From Selaginella moellendorffii (lineage: Eukaryota > Streptophyta > Lycopodiopsida > Selaginellales > Selaginellaceae): 64,000 nt of DNA. The position numbers and the translations under genes were made by a program. Position 1 is the stretch's first letter, and each line of letters starts with the position of its first letter. The notes beneath the pieces were generated by a model that was given only the letters and a program-made list of their open reading frames with translations, did not search any database and had not been told where the DNA came from. Location of the stretch: positions 5,287,876 through 5,351,875 of the forward strand of contig NW_003314262.1 in the NCBI RefSeq assembly GCF_000143415.4, given 5' to 3'. This document shows positions 21,223-32,400 of the stretch, piece by piece.

Positions 21223-22745
21223 TAAATAAATTTGATTGATTTTCCATTGGTTATTGACTCTTTTGTGCAAAAAATCAAGTTCAAGGGAAAAAACAAAGTC
21301 TCATGAATAATAATAAATATTATGAAGATGCTTATGAAACAATATTAATACATCTTGTCAATTTACAAAGAAATTTAAATTTTTTGTTACTGATTTAATT
21401 TTTTTATACTTTTATACTTAATTTTGAAATTAATAAGTGAATCTAAAATTAATAATTCATAATTTATATTGATAAAAAATTATAATTAAAAAATACTAAT
21501 AATTTAAAATATTTAATATATATATTTAATCTTGATAAATTACAGATTGGACATTGAGTCCAGAAATTAAAAGAAGAAATAACACACTTTGAGTTTCATC
21601 CATATATAAAAATATTTTATAAAAAAAGGTAATAATTGTTAAAATAGTATTAAAATTATTATAATAAATTATTTTATATTTAATTTAATACTTTTAAAAA
21701 ATTAATGTATGTTGCATAGAGACTAACAACTTTTGGGAGAATATAGTACACATCTTGCATTGCTTCAGTTACTCTAAGTTTAAAGTTATTTTCCCAAAAT
21801 GTAGTAATTATTAAAATAATATTAAAATTAATATAATAAATTATTTATATTTTAATTTAATACTACTAAAAATTGATGCTTATTGCATAAAGACTAATAA
21901 CCTTTATAAAAATATAGGATACATTTTGCATGATGTCCTACTTCAGCTGTTCTAAGTTTAAAGTCATTTTCCCAAAGGTTATTAATCTTTATACAACAAA
22001 GTAGAATTTCATGAACAACAACAGATTTAATGAAAACACTTATAAAATCAGTAAAATAACAAATTTAGTTACTTTATAAAAAAATTTAAGCATTTAGTTA
22101 CTAATTTAAAAAACTTATATACTTTTATACTTATTTTTGAAGATAATAAGGGAATCTAAAATTAATAACTCATTATTTATATTGATAAATTTATAATTAA
22201 AAAATACTAATAACTCAACAAATCTAAGATGTATGTTTAATCTTGATAAATTGGAAATTCGACACTTAAGTCCACGAATTAAGAGAAGAAACAACAGACT
22301 TTGAATTTTCATCCATATATTATAAAAAATTTATTAAACAAAAAGTAAATTATTATAATAAATTATTTAATCTCTAATGTATTACTACTAAAACTTGATT
22401 ACTTATTATTTTTAAATTAATATTTGTATGTTTTTACACTAGATATATTAACAATTATTTATATTTTTGATTTACAACTATTTAGAAAATATTAAAATGC
22501 ACAACACTTTAAAAAAAGAGTTTATTTTGAAACAGCTTAAAACACATAATATTTATGATTGAAAACTTTACTAATTTTATAAATTATTTTATTCTTTACT
22601 AATTGTTTCTTACAAAATGATTAACATCAATATTATATTTAATGAAATAAATTTCTATTGGTTTAAACTATAAGATCATGAACATACATTTAAATTAAAT
22701 TGATTTAATAATTATTTTAATTTAATGGTTATAATTAAATATTAC
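21223..22745. repeat. AT-rich region with diverged internal duplications
   Basis: About 80-85 percent A+T by eye. Blocks near 21640-21800 and 21800-21990 share TCTAAGTTTAAAGT followed by ATTTTCCCAAA. Blocks near 21531-21620 and 22241-22325 share CTTGATAAATT and CATCCATATAT. No coding sequence seen. Confidence 0.6.
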
Positions 22746-23548
22746 TCGAATTTGCTCAAAGGCTAGGATTGGGAGGCGCCTCTGTTGTTGACTCCTCACG
22801 CAAGCAGGTAACAAAAGGAAAATTTCGAGAGAATTGGGGATCAGTTCCTTCTAGGAGCTGAGGGCTATCGTTTTTTTTTAGAAAAATGTGGATGAAATTT
22901 GCAACATCCTAACTTTGACCCCCTAACTTTGCAACATCCCAAGCTGTTGCAAAGTCGCTTGGGATTGATGTTTCCGATGCTGCCCAGAGGCAAAATTTAA
23001 TGCAAAAGACTGTCCATGTAAGTCTGACGTCTTCTCTCCTTGAAAAGCTTTTTTTTTTCTTCTTTTTCTTGTGCCTTGCAGAAATATGGTCGCATCGAGT
23101 TTCCAATGCCGCCTCAGTGGACACTCTGGTGGAGATCTCCGACAAGGCTCTCGATAAACTCTTGGGAAGTTAATATCAAGGCCACTGTGTAAGTCATTCA
23201 GGTACAATCTAGCAAACTTAGTTTCGATCATACTCTTTTAACTCCTTTTCTTTTGGCCTCTTTGGATAGGCCGCGGCACCTCCCGGGATTTGTGCCTGCC
23301 CACGCACTTCGCGAGCTACCTCACAGAGAACGGAGCTATTGTAAGTTTTTGGTTTCTCTTCTCAATGATCGCGTTGTCTTCGTCCATCTTCTCGTCATTT
23401 CGCAGAGATCAAACATTGAGTCCCAGACGCTGCTGAAAAGACTCGGAACAGTGGACGACATGGAATCCCTCCAGCTACGAGAATCGTCTCGCCAGTGATG
23501 TCACTCGAGACTGGAAACGCTACCGCCGCCCGCAGTAGACTATGAGAC
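22746..23548 (+). pseudogene. IBR1-like SDR pseudogene with deletion and an internal inversion
   Basis: It follows the exon and intron order of the gene at 18153-19253: end of exon 1 (AAGGCTAGGATTGGGAGGCG), exon 2 with inserted sequence, exon 3, then a fusion of exon 4 start with exon 5 end (GCCGCGGCACC joined to GGATTTGTGCC), then exon 6. Stops and frame shifts are present throughout. In exon 6 a stretch of about 70 bp (23462-23531) is in reverse orientation compared with the intact gene, and normal orientation resumes at the stop region (GTAGACTATGAGAC). Confidence 0.92.
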
Positions 23549-24246
23549 TATGAGAGAGATTGGCAAAAGCAGGACACTTAGAAGTGGTCTCACAAGTATT
23601 TATAAACATTTTTACAGACGTTTCTTCTAAAGTTATTTTGATTTGAAACAATCATGATTATTCAAAGAAAAAAAAACTACACAGCACATTATAGAACCTT
23701 TACAATTTGATAAGATGTGGACAACAACGTTAGGTGCCATGTCCACCAATAGAATTAAATTCAAAGACACATAAAAGGTGGACCGTCCACGTGTCAGCAT
23801 CCAGAGCGTACGTGGTACATCGCCATCAACGCCGACGCTAGACCGACAAAGAGAAAATATGCGCGCTAGTATTTCGGCTTGGCTTCTTCTTTCGCGCTTG
23901 ACTTGCTCGGAATCACTGTGCTACCCCTGAAACTCAAAGTTTCCACACTTTCTAGAAGAGAGAGAACTCCTCGTTTTTTTTTGTTCGATGCTTACGGGAA
24001 TTGGCAGAGAAACCCACGCGTCGAAGTCGCAATGGCGAATTCCGGACGATCTGCCGACGATTTTCCAGTGTCTTAATTCCAAAAAGCGGAGCTCTGCTGA
24101 GTAGAAAAAGCTTACCACTGTCGCTTTGTTGCATTGCTGCGATTTCAATCGCTCTCGTCGCGCTGCGCGAGGAGATGTTGATCGATCATTAAAGAGTCTC
24201 CTTGCTCGGGTTTCCTCTTCCCAGTGAGTGAGTGAGCTCGCAGAAA
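23549..24246. other. Intergenic; 5' flank and leader of the receptor kinase gene
   Basis: No gene recognised. The last ~350 bp, moderately GC-rich with CT-rich pieces, probably contain the promoter and 5' UTR of the gene starting at 24247. Confidence 0.5.
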
Positions 24247-27200
24247 ATGAGGACCAAGTTTGGTTTTGCGCTGGGATTCAGTCATCCCGTTCTCCAAGTT
24301 GTCCTTCTCCTGTTCACGACGATTATCAGTAGCAGCAACAGTGAATCCACTCTACCTCAGATTTATGGCGATGTAGCTCCAGCTCCAGCTCCAGCAGGTA
24401 CTTTTTTCGCGACCGATCCATCGGAAGTTGCTGTTTTGAGAGCCATTCCTGCGATTTCCTGGGCCGCGGCCGCTGCCAATGATCCCTGCTCGCCACCATC
24501 AACTTGGCCGGGAGTAACCTGCGTGCTCCGAAACCAGTCGTCGCTTCCAGCTGCTTATCACGTCTCCGGCATTGAACTGTCCCGTGACACTCCACAGGCA
24601 CTTTCCATTCTCCTGTCCATCGCGTCGCAGCTCGGGTACTTGCACAGCCTCCGAGTCACCAGAACCACGTCGTCGTCGCCTTCGTTTTCCATCTCCATCC
24701 CCGAATCCATCGGACAAGTCCAGCAGCTCCGGCATCTCGACCTCAGTGAGAACGGGCTCCATCTCGGTGGCCCGATACCAGGCCAGCTAGCTAGCCTCTC
24801 CAAGCTCAGGCACCTCGGGCTCGCAGGAAATCAGCTCACGGGCTCCATCCCGGAAGAGCTTTGCACAATCTCGTCGCTCAAGTATCTAGACTTGAGTAGA
24901 AACCAGCTCCAGGGACCGGTTCCAGCCTGCCTCGGGAATTCTTCCAGTCTGAGAGTGCTCGACCTCGGATCAAACCGTCTACGGAGCCGGATACCGGCTG
25001 AGCTCGGACAACTTTCCAGCCTGCTCTATCTGAACTTGGAGAACAACCGCCTTCAAGGTGAAGTTCCGGAGTCGCTCGGGTCTCTTAGGTCGTTGCAAAC
25101 TCTTCGATGCGGTAGAAACATGCTCGAGGGAGTCCTTCCCAGGCAGCTCGGACAGGCTCGGAGTTTACAGGTGCTGGATTTCTCGCTCAACTCCGATATC
25201 GCTGGAAGCATTCCTGCCTCACTTGGTAGCTTGAGTGACATCGTTGAGCTTTCCTTGTTCTCCATGGGATTGAACGGAACCATTCCCAGCGAACTCGGTA
25301 AGCTCCGGAACTTGTCAGCGCTTCGGCTCCATTCCAATTCCATCTCTGGCTCCATTCCCGGCTCGTTCTCGGAGCTTTCCAGTCTTAAAGTCCTCCAGGT
25401 CCAGGGAAATCAGCTCTCGGGATCACTTCCAAGCTCTGTTTTCAAGCAGCTCTCTGGTTTGCAAGGACTGTACCTCCAGATCAACTCCTTCACAGGTGTT
25501 TTGCCGGTGGAGATAACTCGGATGCCCAATCTGTCCGTCCTCAACCTCGGTTTCAACCAGCTGGATGGAGAGCTGCCTGAAACGCTCGGAAGCATGTCCA
25601 GTCTCGAGTGGCTGCTGCTCGGGAGCAATCGATTTTCCGGTCAAATTCCAGCCTCACTCGGCGAACTTCGCAAGCTCCGGCTCCTGGATCTCTCCAACAA
25701 CTTGCTCGTCGGCTCAGTGCCTGCGAGCATCCTCGACGCCGCCAGCATCGAGAAAAACCTCCACTTCAACCAGCTGAATTCCACCGGCTTGCTCCACAAC
25801 CTGTGCTTGCAGCCGCCGTGCTCGCAGCAGCAGGATCATTCGCCAGACATCACCTCCAACAGAATCTCTGACTCGTTCGCGATCAACGCAGGCGGCCCCG
25901 AGCACATCTTGACGAGCCGCCACCTTTTTTTCCAGGCCGATGACGTCTTTGCGAATACCTCAGTGGGATACTTTGTCGGGAATCCGACCTGTTCAGCGAG
26001 CTCTGCTTCCTGGGCCATCAGCCTCTCGGGTTCCACCGCCTCCTCACGGATCATCTCGACGAATTCCTCCACCAGTGGGATTGACTCGAGGTTCGTGGAA
26101 GCCACCCAGGAACTTTACACGACTGCTCGAGTAGGCGGCGACTCCATCGCCTACTATGGACGATGCCTGAAGCCCGGGAGCTATGCCGTCGAGCTCCACT
26201 TCATCGAGCTCGAAAACTACACTGTAGATTCCCCCGGAAGACGTGTCTTCGACGTGTTTCTCCAAGAGCAGCGTGTGCACGAGAAGCTGGACGTCTTCCG
26301 CGTCGCTGGAGGTCCCTTCGTTCCTCTCGTTCTGAAGTTCCAAGCTCGAGTTGGCGAAGAGTCCTCAACTTTGAAGCTGGAGCTACGAGGAACCGGGAGC
26401 TGGAACACTAGCGGCGCTGCTGGATCATACCACGGACCAACCATCTCGGCTATCCGAGTCTACGCGAACACCACGAGCTCCTTGGGCATTTCGGGTAACA
26501 CATCCTCCTCTAGAATGGCTCGCGAGCTCTGGGCCATCCTTGGAACGAGTATAGGAATCCTCGCCATCGTCTGTATCACTCTCTTCGTCGGCCTGGCTTG
26601 CTGGCTGAGAAGAGCCGAGAAGAAAGCTCGGATGATCCCCGAGGAAGAACATACCGGAGGCGAGCATTCGATCTCCATCGACCATATCCATCAGAGCTTG
26701 AGCAACTCCAACGCTGCCGCTCTTGCCACTTTCGAGTTCTCGGAGCTGGAAGAAGCCACGCAGAGGTTTAGCTCGGACAATCTTCTCGGGCAAGGAGCAT
26801 ATGGAAGAGTCTACAAGGGGTTCTTACCGGATGGGAAGATCGTGGCGATCAAGCAGCTCGTCCATCGCACCCCGACGTGCCAGCGCTGGTTCTACCACGA
26901 GCTCCAAGTGATCAGCTCGGTGCGCCACCGGAATCTCGTGCCTCTCATCGGCTGCTGCATCGATCGAGGGTTTCCACTCCTCGTCTGCGAATTCATGCCC
27001 AACGGGAGCCTCCAGGGCGCCCTCTTCGGTCGGGACAGCGGCATTTTCCTCGACTGGGAGCGGCGGCTCCAAATCGCGCTGGATGTGGCCCGGGGATTGC
27101 AGTACCTCCACGAAGATTGCGCCAAGGTGAGGATCATCCACCGCGATGTCAAGCCCGGAAATATCCTGCTGGACGAGGACATGCGAGCGCACATTTCGGA

Positions 27201-27915
27201 TTTCGGCCTCGCCAAGCTGATCGCGCACCACGAGGAGGCCGAGGTCGTGGTGAGCTCCGTGATGGGCACCCGAGGATATCTCGCCCCAGGTAGGCTGAAG
27301 TACCCTGTTTTTAGGGTTCTTATTCTCTCTCTTGCAGAGTATGTGATTAATGGGCAGCTCTCGGAGAAGGTCGACGTCTACAGCTATGGGATCGTCCTCT
27401 TGGAGCTCGTCAGCGGCCGGCGAGGGATGCAATCCAGCGTGAATGTGGGCGCGCCGGAGCCCGTGTCGATCGACGAGTGGGCGTGGGAGGCGCTAGGGTC
27501 CAACAAGATCGAGGCCATGGCCGATCCGCGCTTCGGCCGCAAGTATTCCATGGATGCCATGGTGAGAATCGTCCAGATCGCGATGTGGTGCACCCAGGGC
27601 TTGCCCGAGCAGCGGCCATCCATGGGACAGGTCGTGGCGATGCTCGTTGGCCAGCTCGGGGTCCCGGAATTGCCGAGCGAGAGGATTTCCTGGGAGGAAT
27701 TCAAGAGCGTGTTGGAATTTGGGGTGAAGATCGGTGGTGCTACTACGAGCAGCATTTGGGAGACGATGGATGGATCATACCAGACGGCGAACGAGGAGAC
27801 TTTGCCGGATGTCCGCGAGGAGGAAGAGGTGAAGAAAGAGGATCGTTCACTCTCGATCGTTGCGCCTCCTCCAAGCGAAGAACTGGTAGCCGGCAATACT
27901 GTTTCTTCTTCCTAG
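24247..27915 (+). CDS. LRR-malectin receptor-like protein kinase, about 1206 aa
   Basis: Two exons: 24247-27289 and 27338-27915. The 48-nt intron is a multiple of three and free of stops, so reading through it also stays open; removing it restores the kinase motif GTRGYLAPEYV. Domains: signal peptide (1-33), LRR N-cap with WPGVTC (about 90), roughly 13-14 LRRs (110-500), malectin-like domain (from FAINAGGPEHIL, about 544-730), transmembrane helix (about 761-788), and kinase (about 830-1100) with VAIKQL lysine, IIHRDVKPGN catalytic loop and SDFGLAK, an RD kinase. The LRR-malectin-TM-kinase order matches plant LRR-VIII-type receptor kinases of the plasma membrane, although here the LRR and kinase parts are unusually long. 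The ligand is unknown. An internal GTG 15 nt upstream is not a plausible start. Confidence 0.92.
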   Translation: MRTKFGFALGFSHPVLQVVLLLFTTIISSSNSESTLPQIYGDVAPAPAPAGTFFATDPSEVAVLRAIPAISWAAAAANDPCSPPSTWPGVTCVLRNQSSLPAAYHVSGIELSRDTPQALSILLSIASQLGYLHSLRVTRTTSSSPSFSISIPESIGQVQQLRHLDLSENGLHLGGPIPGQLASLSKLRHLGLAGNQLTGSIPEELCTISSLKYLDLSRNQLQGPVPACLGNSSSLRVLDLGSNRLRSRIPAELGQLSSLLYLNLENNRLQGEVPESLGSLRSLQTLRCGRNMLEGVLPRQLGQARSLQVLDFSLNSDIAGSIPASLGSLSDIVELSLFSMGLNGTIPSELGKLRNLSALRLHSNSISGSIPGSFSELSSLKVLQVQGNQLSGSLPSSVFKQLSGLQGLYLQINSFTGVLPVEITRMPNLSVLNLGFNQLDGELPETLGSMSSLEWLLLGSNRFSGQIPASLGELRKLRLLDLSNNLLVGSVPASILDAASIEKNLHFNQLNSTGLLHNLCLQPPCSQQQDHSPDITSNRISDSFAINAGGPEHILTSRHLFFQADDVFANTSVGYFVGNPTCSASSASWAISLSGSTASSRIISTNSSTSGIDSRFVEATQELYTTARVGGDSIAYYGRCLKPGSYAVELHFIELENYTVDSPGRRVFDVFLQEQRVHEKLDVFRVAGGPFVPLVLKFQARVGEESSTLKLELRGTGSWNTSGAAGSYHGPTISAIRVYANTTSSLGISGNTSSSRMARELWAILGTSIGILAIVCITLFVGLACWLRRAEKKARMIPEEEHTGGEHSISIDHIHQSLSNSNAAALATFEFSELEEATQRFSSDNLLGQGAYGRVYKGFLPDGKIVAIKQLVHRTPTCQRWFYHELQVISSVRHRNLVPLIGCCIDRGFPLLVCEFMPNGSLQGALFGRDSGIFLDWERRLQIALDVARGLQYLHEDCAKVRIIHRDVKPGNILLDEDMRAHISDFGLAKLIAHHEEAEVVVSSVMGTRGYLAPGRLKYPVFRVLILSLAEYVINGQLSEKVDVYSYGIVLLELVSGRRGMQSSVNVGAPEPVSIDEWAWEALGSNKIEAMADPRFGRKYSMDAMVRIVQIAMWCTQGLPEQRPSMGQVVAMLVGQLGVPELPSERISWEEFKSVLEFGVKIGGATTSSIWETMDGSYQTANEETLPDVREEEEVKKEDRSLSIVAPPPSEELVAGNTVSSS

Positions 27916-28118
27916 AGCTCGAGACGAGAGAAGCATTAGGAATCACCATGGGAATCTTCATCCAGGAGGAAAAGTTAGCGATCGCGACAAAGTTCTTCTC
28001 GATCGAGGTGGATATCCTGCTACGAATATCGCGTCCCTAGGAGGATCAATCTCTTGTTTTTAAGCTCCTCCAAGCTCGAGGTACTAGAGTTCTTCCGCTT
28101 TGTCCTTGTTTTTCTGCT

Positions 28119-28961
28119 ATGGCGATCGAGAAAGTGGTGCTGATAACTGGCTGTGCAGAGGGTGGAATCGGTGCGTGCTACTCCAGAGTCTTCCACTCTC
28201 GGGGATTCAAAGTTTACGCCACGGACGTCCAGCCGGTGGAGAGCATGCAAAGCTTGCGAGCTCTGGGGATCCAAACGCTTCAGCTGGATGTGACGAGCGA
28301 CGAATCCGTGAGAGCTGCGGTGGATCTCATCCTCCGGAACGAGGGCAGGATCGACGTGCTTGTCAACAACGCCGGGCTCTCCACTATCGGGCCGCTAGCC
28401 GAGCTTCCACTCAAGAACATCGAGCGAGCTTTCCAAGTAAACGTCTTTGGAACTTTGAGGATGATCCAGGCAGTGGTTCCCAGCATGGCGGAGCAAAGGC
28501 AGGGCCGGATCATCAACGTCGGCAGCGTCGTCGGCTACGTCCCCACCCCCTGGGCCGGATCATACTGCGCGTCCAAGGCCAGCGTCCACGCTCTCTCGGA
28601 TGTTCTTCGCGTGGAGCTGGCGCCACTGGGAATCCAGGTGGTGTTGATCGTCCCCGGCTCGGTGAAGTCCCAGCTTGGAGCCGCGGCCTCGAGCTCTCTT
28701 CGATCGAGCGAGTGGAAGCTCTACAAGGATTTCTCCAGCGCCATCGCCGAGAGAGCTACCTCGTCCCAGTCCGGCAAGGCCACCGCCACGGAAGAATTCG
28801 CTGTGAGAGCCGTGGGAGCGATACTCGAGAAGAATCCTCCCAGGCATTTCGTCTATGGATTTATGAGTGGGCTGTTCTTGGTGCTGCGATGGAGCCCATT
28901 GTGGCTGAGAGATCTCTTCATGCGATGGAGGTTTGGCCTCTTGGAGAAGAAGAAACACTGA
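28119..28961 (+). CDS. Short-chain dehydrogenase/reductase, AYR1-like, single exon, 280 aa
   Basis: Starts MAIEKVVLITGC 204 bp after the receptor kinase stop. NAD(P) motif ITGCAEGGIG, then NNAG, a Ser in NVGSVVG and the catalytic YCASK motif are all present, so the enzyme looks active. The C-terminal ~40 residues contain a hydrophobic stretch (GLFLVLRWSPLWL) and a basic tail (LLEKKKH), suggesting membrane attachment with a KxKxx-like ER signal. The closest resemblance I recognise is to NADPH-dependent 1-acyldihydroxyacetone-phosphate reductase. The substrate cannot be read from sequence. Intronless, unlike the IBR1-like SDR in this window. Confidence 0.85.
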   Translation: MAIEKVVLITGCAEGGIGACYSRVFHSRGFKVYATDVQPVESMQSLRALGIQTLQLDVTSDESVRAAVDLILRNEGRIDVLVNNAGLSTIGPLAELPLKNIERAFQVNVFGTLRMIQAVVPSMAEQRQGRIINVGSVVGYVPTPWAGSYCASKASVHALSDVLRVELAPLGIQVVLIVPGSVKSQLGAAASSSLRSSEWKLYKDFSSAIAERATSSQSGKATATEEFAVRAVGAILEKNPPRHFVYGFMSGLFLVLRWSPLWLRDLFMRWRFGLLEKKKH

Positions 28962-29421
28962 GGAAAGAAGAAAGAATCTCTTAATACAAAGAAAGAATCT
29001 CAATAGAAATTTCCCCTTAAACCCAGATCCTCTGTTTTTAGGGTTCTTATTTTAGGGTTCTATGGCGCATTCTTCCATCACGGGGAATGATCGCCTTCTT
29101 AGCACAAGCTTTAAGTAGCCCTAGAGCCCTAGGGGTTGGGGAAGCTTCCAAGGCGGAGCCCTAGGGCGCTGGGACGAGGGAAGGCGAGCCCTAGGGTTTC
29201 TGTGCGCGTCCTCTTCCGCGTCTGGCATTGGAGGCGCTGATTCGAGCGCCATCGTCTCCGGATTCCAGATTTCCGATCCCAGTGAGTAGCCAGCTGCGTC
29301 GATCGATCGCAGGACGTAATTTGTCGAGGATATTTCCAGATTATTTTGCCGGAGCTGGATCAGGATCTGACCGTATTCTTTCTTCTTTTTCCACATTCTT
29401 CACGGATCGAGGCTGGTAGCG

Positions 29422-32400
29422 ATGGAAAATCTCGTCTCGTTGGCAGAGGCTATGCAGCAGGCTTCGTCGGTTTTGCTAGACGATAATGACGACTCCGCGC
29501 AGTATACTACTTTTCTTAACGTTGTTACTATTGGGAACACGGTACTAATATCCATAGGAATAGATGGAGGATCTCGTGAATTAATGTTCTTCCTCTTTGT
29601 TTTGCAGGGTGCTGGAAAATCTGCTGTTCTCAATAGTATCATTGGCTACACCGTGATGGTGAGTGACGGAACAATTTGGTGCTCTTGGTTTTGCTGACGG
29701 ATTTTCTTACGTAGCCAACTGGAGAAAATGGCGCTACGAGGGCTCCAATTGTTGTTGAATTGGAGCGTGACCAATCGGAAGGTAAGGGATTGGCGGTGAT
29801 GACAGAAGGGCGCGCCCGACCATCGTCTGCAAGTAAGTTTCTAGTTGTTAGTCTTCTTCTTTCGTGTCGGTTCAACTTTCTTAAAATTTTCCTGTTGTGT
29901 TAGACGAGATTCGTCTCTCGCTGCAGTCTAGGATAAGTAGAATCCTGTCGAGCAGAAGCAGCCGGCCTGAGGAGATTCGGCTTCGACTACGGTCAAGTGC
30001 AGGTATGCTTTCAAATTCTTGAATAGACTGTAAGTATCTTTGCTGTGCCTTCAGCCCCACCTTTGACATTAATTGATCTTCCTGGACTTGCATCACTCGA
30101 CGACCAATTTGTAAGTAGCCTGCTACGTTTACTGGTTTCTAACTGTGTTACAGGTTAATGAATATGGAAGTCATAACGATGCTGTTCTGCTCGTTGTAGT
30201 ACCTGCAACTTCCGTGCGAGATATCACGGGATCGCAAGCTTTGAAAATGGCAAGGGAGCTTGATCCTGAATGTAAGTGCTAGTGTTTTTTCAATTTAAAA
30301 AATTCTGATTTTTCTTTTTCGTTTTTGTTTTTGGGTCAGTCTCAAGGACTGTTGGTGTGATTAGCAAGGTTGATCAATCTGCCAGTGATCCCAAAAGTTT
30401 AGCTGCGGTTCAAGCAGTTCTTTCTGGCCAAGGTCCATCGGCGAGTGCAGACATAACCTGGGTTGCTTTGATTGGCCAATCTGTGTCCATAGCAGCAGCA
30501 CATGCGGGTTCTGTTGGAACCGATGATTCCCTGGAGACGGCCTGGAAAGCAGAAACAGAAACTTTGAGATCCATCTTAACTGCGGCCCCGTCAACACGAT
30601 TGGGGAGAGCAGCGCTAGTGGACGTGATATCTAAGCAGATTCGGAAACGGATTAGGCAAAGACTGCCAAGTCTTTTGTCTGGGTAATGCGTTCTCGTACT
30701 AGATCCTAAAGACATTTCTGACATTTGTAACGTTTCTTAGGCTCGAGGGAAGGCAGCAGGAGGTCGAAGGGGAGTTAGTGAGGCTTGGAGAACAAATGGT
30801 TGAGACGGAAGAGGGTACCCGTGCGCTTGCTTTGGAACTTTGTAGAGAATTTGAAGACAAGTATATCTTACACATAAATAGTGGAGAGGTGAGTCTTTGA
30901 ATTTTGTTCTTACGTTTTCTCAAATTCTGCTGCAGACAGGCGGCTGGAGAGTGATATCAAGTTTCGAGGGCGCGCTTCCAAACAAGTTTAAAAATTTACC
31001 ACTGAATGATCTTTTCGACCTGAACTACTTGAAGAAGGTAGTTAGCAGCATGTGACTACGGGTTTTTAATGTTCTTTCTGGCTTATCACAGGTGGTTCTT
31101 GAAGCGGATGGGTATCAACCATATTTGCTCTCTCCAGAGAAAGGGCTGCGAGAGCTTGTACGAAGAGCTCTCGAACTTGCTAAAGATCCTGGAAAGCATT
31201 GTGTTGACGAGGTTTGAAATATTAGCGCTTAGGTGAACAGACTTCACGTTTTAATTTTCAGGTGCATCACGTTTTAGTTGATATAGTCGCTGCATCTGCA
31301 TCTTCGACACCAGGCTTAGGAAGATACCCGCCTTTTAAACGAGAGGTATGCTCTTGTGCGATTTTATGTGGAAGTAACAACGGTTTTGTCCTTTCAGGTT
31401 GTTGCTATTGCAAGTGCCGCCCTTGATGAGTACCGGACGCACGCCAAGAAGATGGTAGTAGACCTTGTTGACATGGAAAGGTCATATATTCCACCACAGC
31501 ACTTCAATCGTCTTGCTCAAAGAAGGTAGACAGCTTTTGTGTTTGGTCTCTTCACTTTCCTTAGCGCTTTGGCTTCCAGGATTGACAGGCTTCGAAGGGA
31601 AGAAGAGACAAAAACAAGAGTTTCGAAAAAAGCACAAGATGCAGAGCAAGTACTTTTGAACAAGGTAAACAACAGAGCCTAAAATGTTTAACTTTAGCTA
31701 TTGACTATGCCATAGGCAGCAGGTCCACCAGTAAATCAGACACCGCCGCTGAAATCTATAAAAGGTCAAAGTGACAAAGACAAGGACAGCAAGGATGGCA
31801 AGGATGGTGCTCCATCTTCAATTGCCGGTGGCGAAATTTCTGGAGGTAATTGCTTAGAGCAATTTTTGTTTGATCTGAAATCTCTTATGCAGTTTATCTC
31901 ATGAAAAAAAGTACGAACAAGTCTGGTTGGAAAAAGCGTTGGTTTGTTTTAAACGAAAAGACTAACCGGGTAAGCTACAACTGCCAGATGTTCTCCTCTC
32001 TAACAGTAATTTGGCAGCTTGGATACACCAAGACTCCTGATGAGAGGCTTTTTCGCGGTGTCATCAATTTGGAGGTTGATTTTTCTTGTCGTTCTTGCCA
32101 CAGAAGATAATGTCGATGAACTTACAGGAATGTGCAATCGATGACGCGTCAGAAAAGGACGACGATGACGCCCCGACAACAAAATCATCTAAAAAGGAGA
32201 GGGCGTCCGACTCTAGCATCAGTCTTGCATTCAAGATTACAAACAAAGTTCCTTACAAATCTGTCTTGAAAGGTAGGCTCTCAATCCCTTCGTATGAAGA
32301 CGTTTATTCCCTTCCTCTTGCAGCACACTCTTCGGTCGTCTTAAAAGCCGAAAGTATAGCGGACAAGCAGGAATGGATTGCGAAGCTCCGGAATTGTGCG

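Noticed and set aside
26824-27432. Long antisense frames under the receptor kinase domain (also 26425-26793 and 27384-27896)
   Set aside because: GC-rich coding DNA on the plus strand keeps antisense frames open; no family resemblance.
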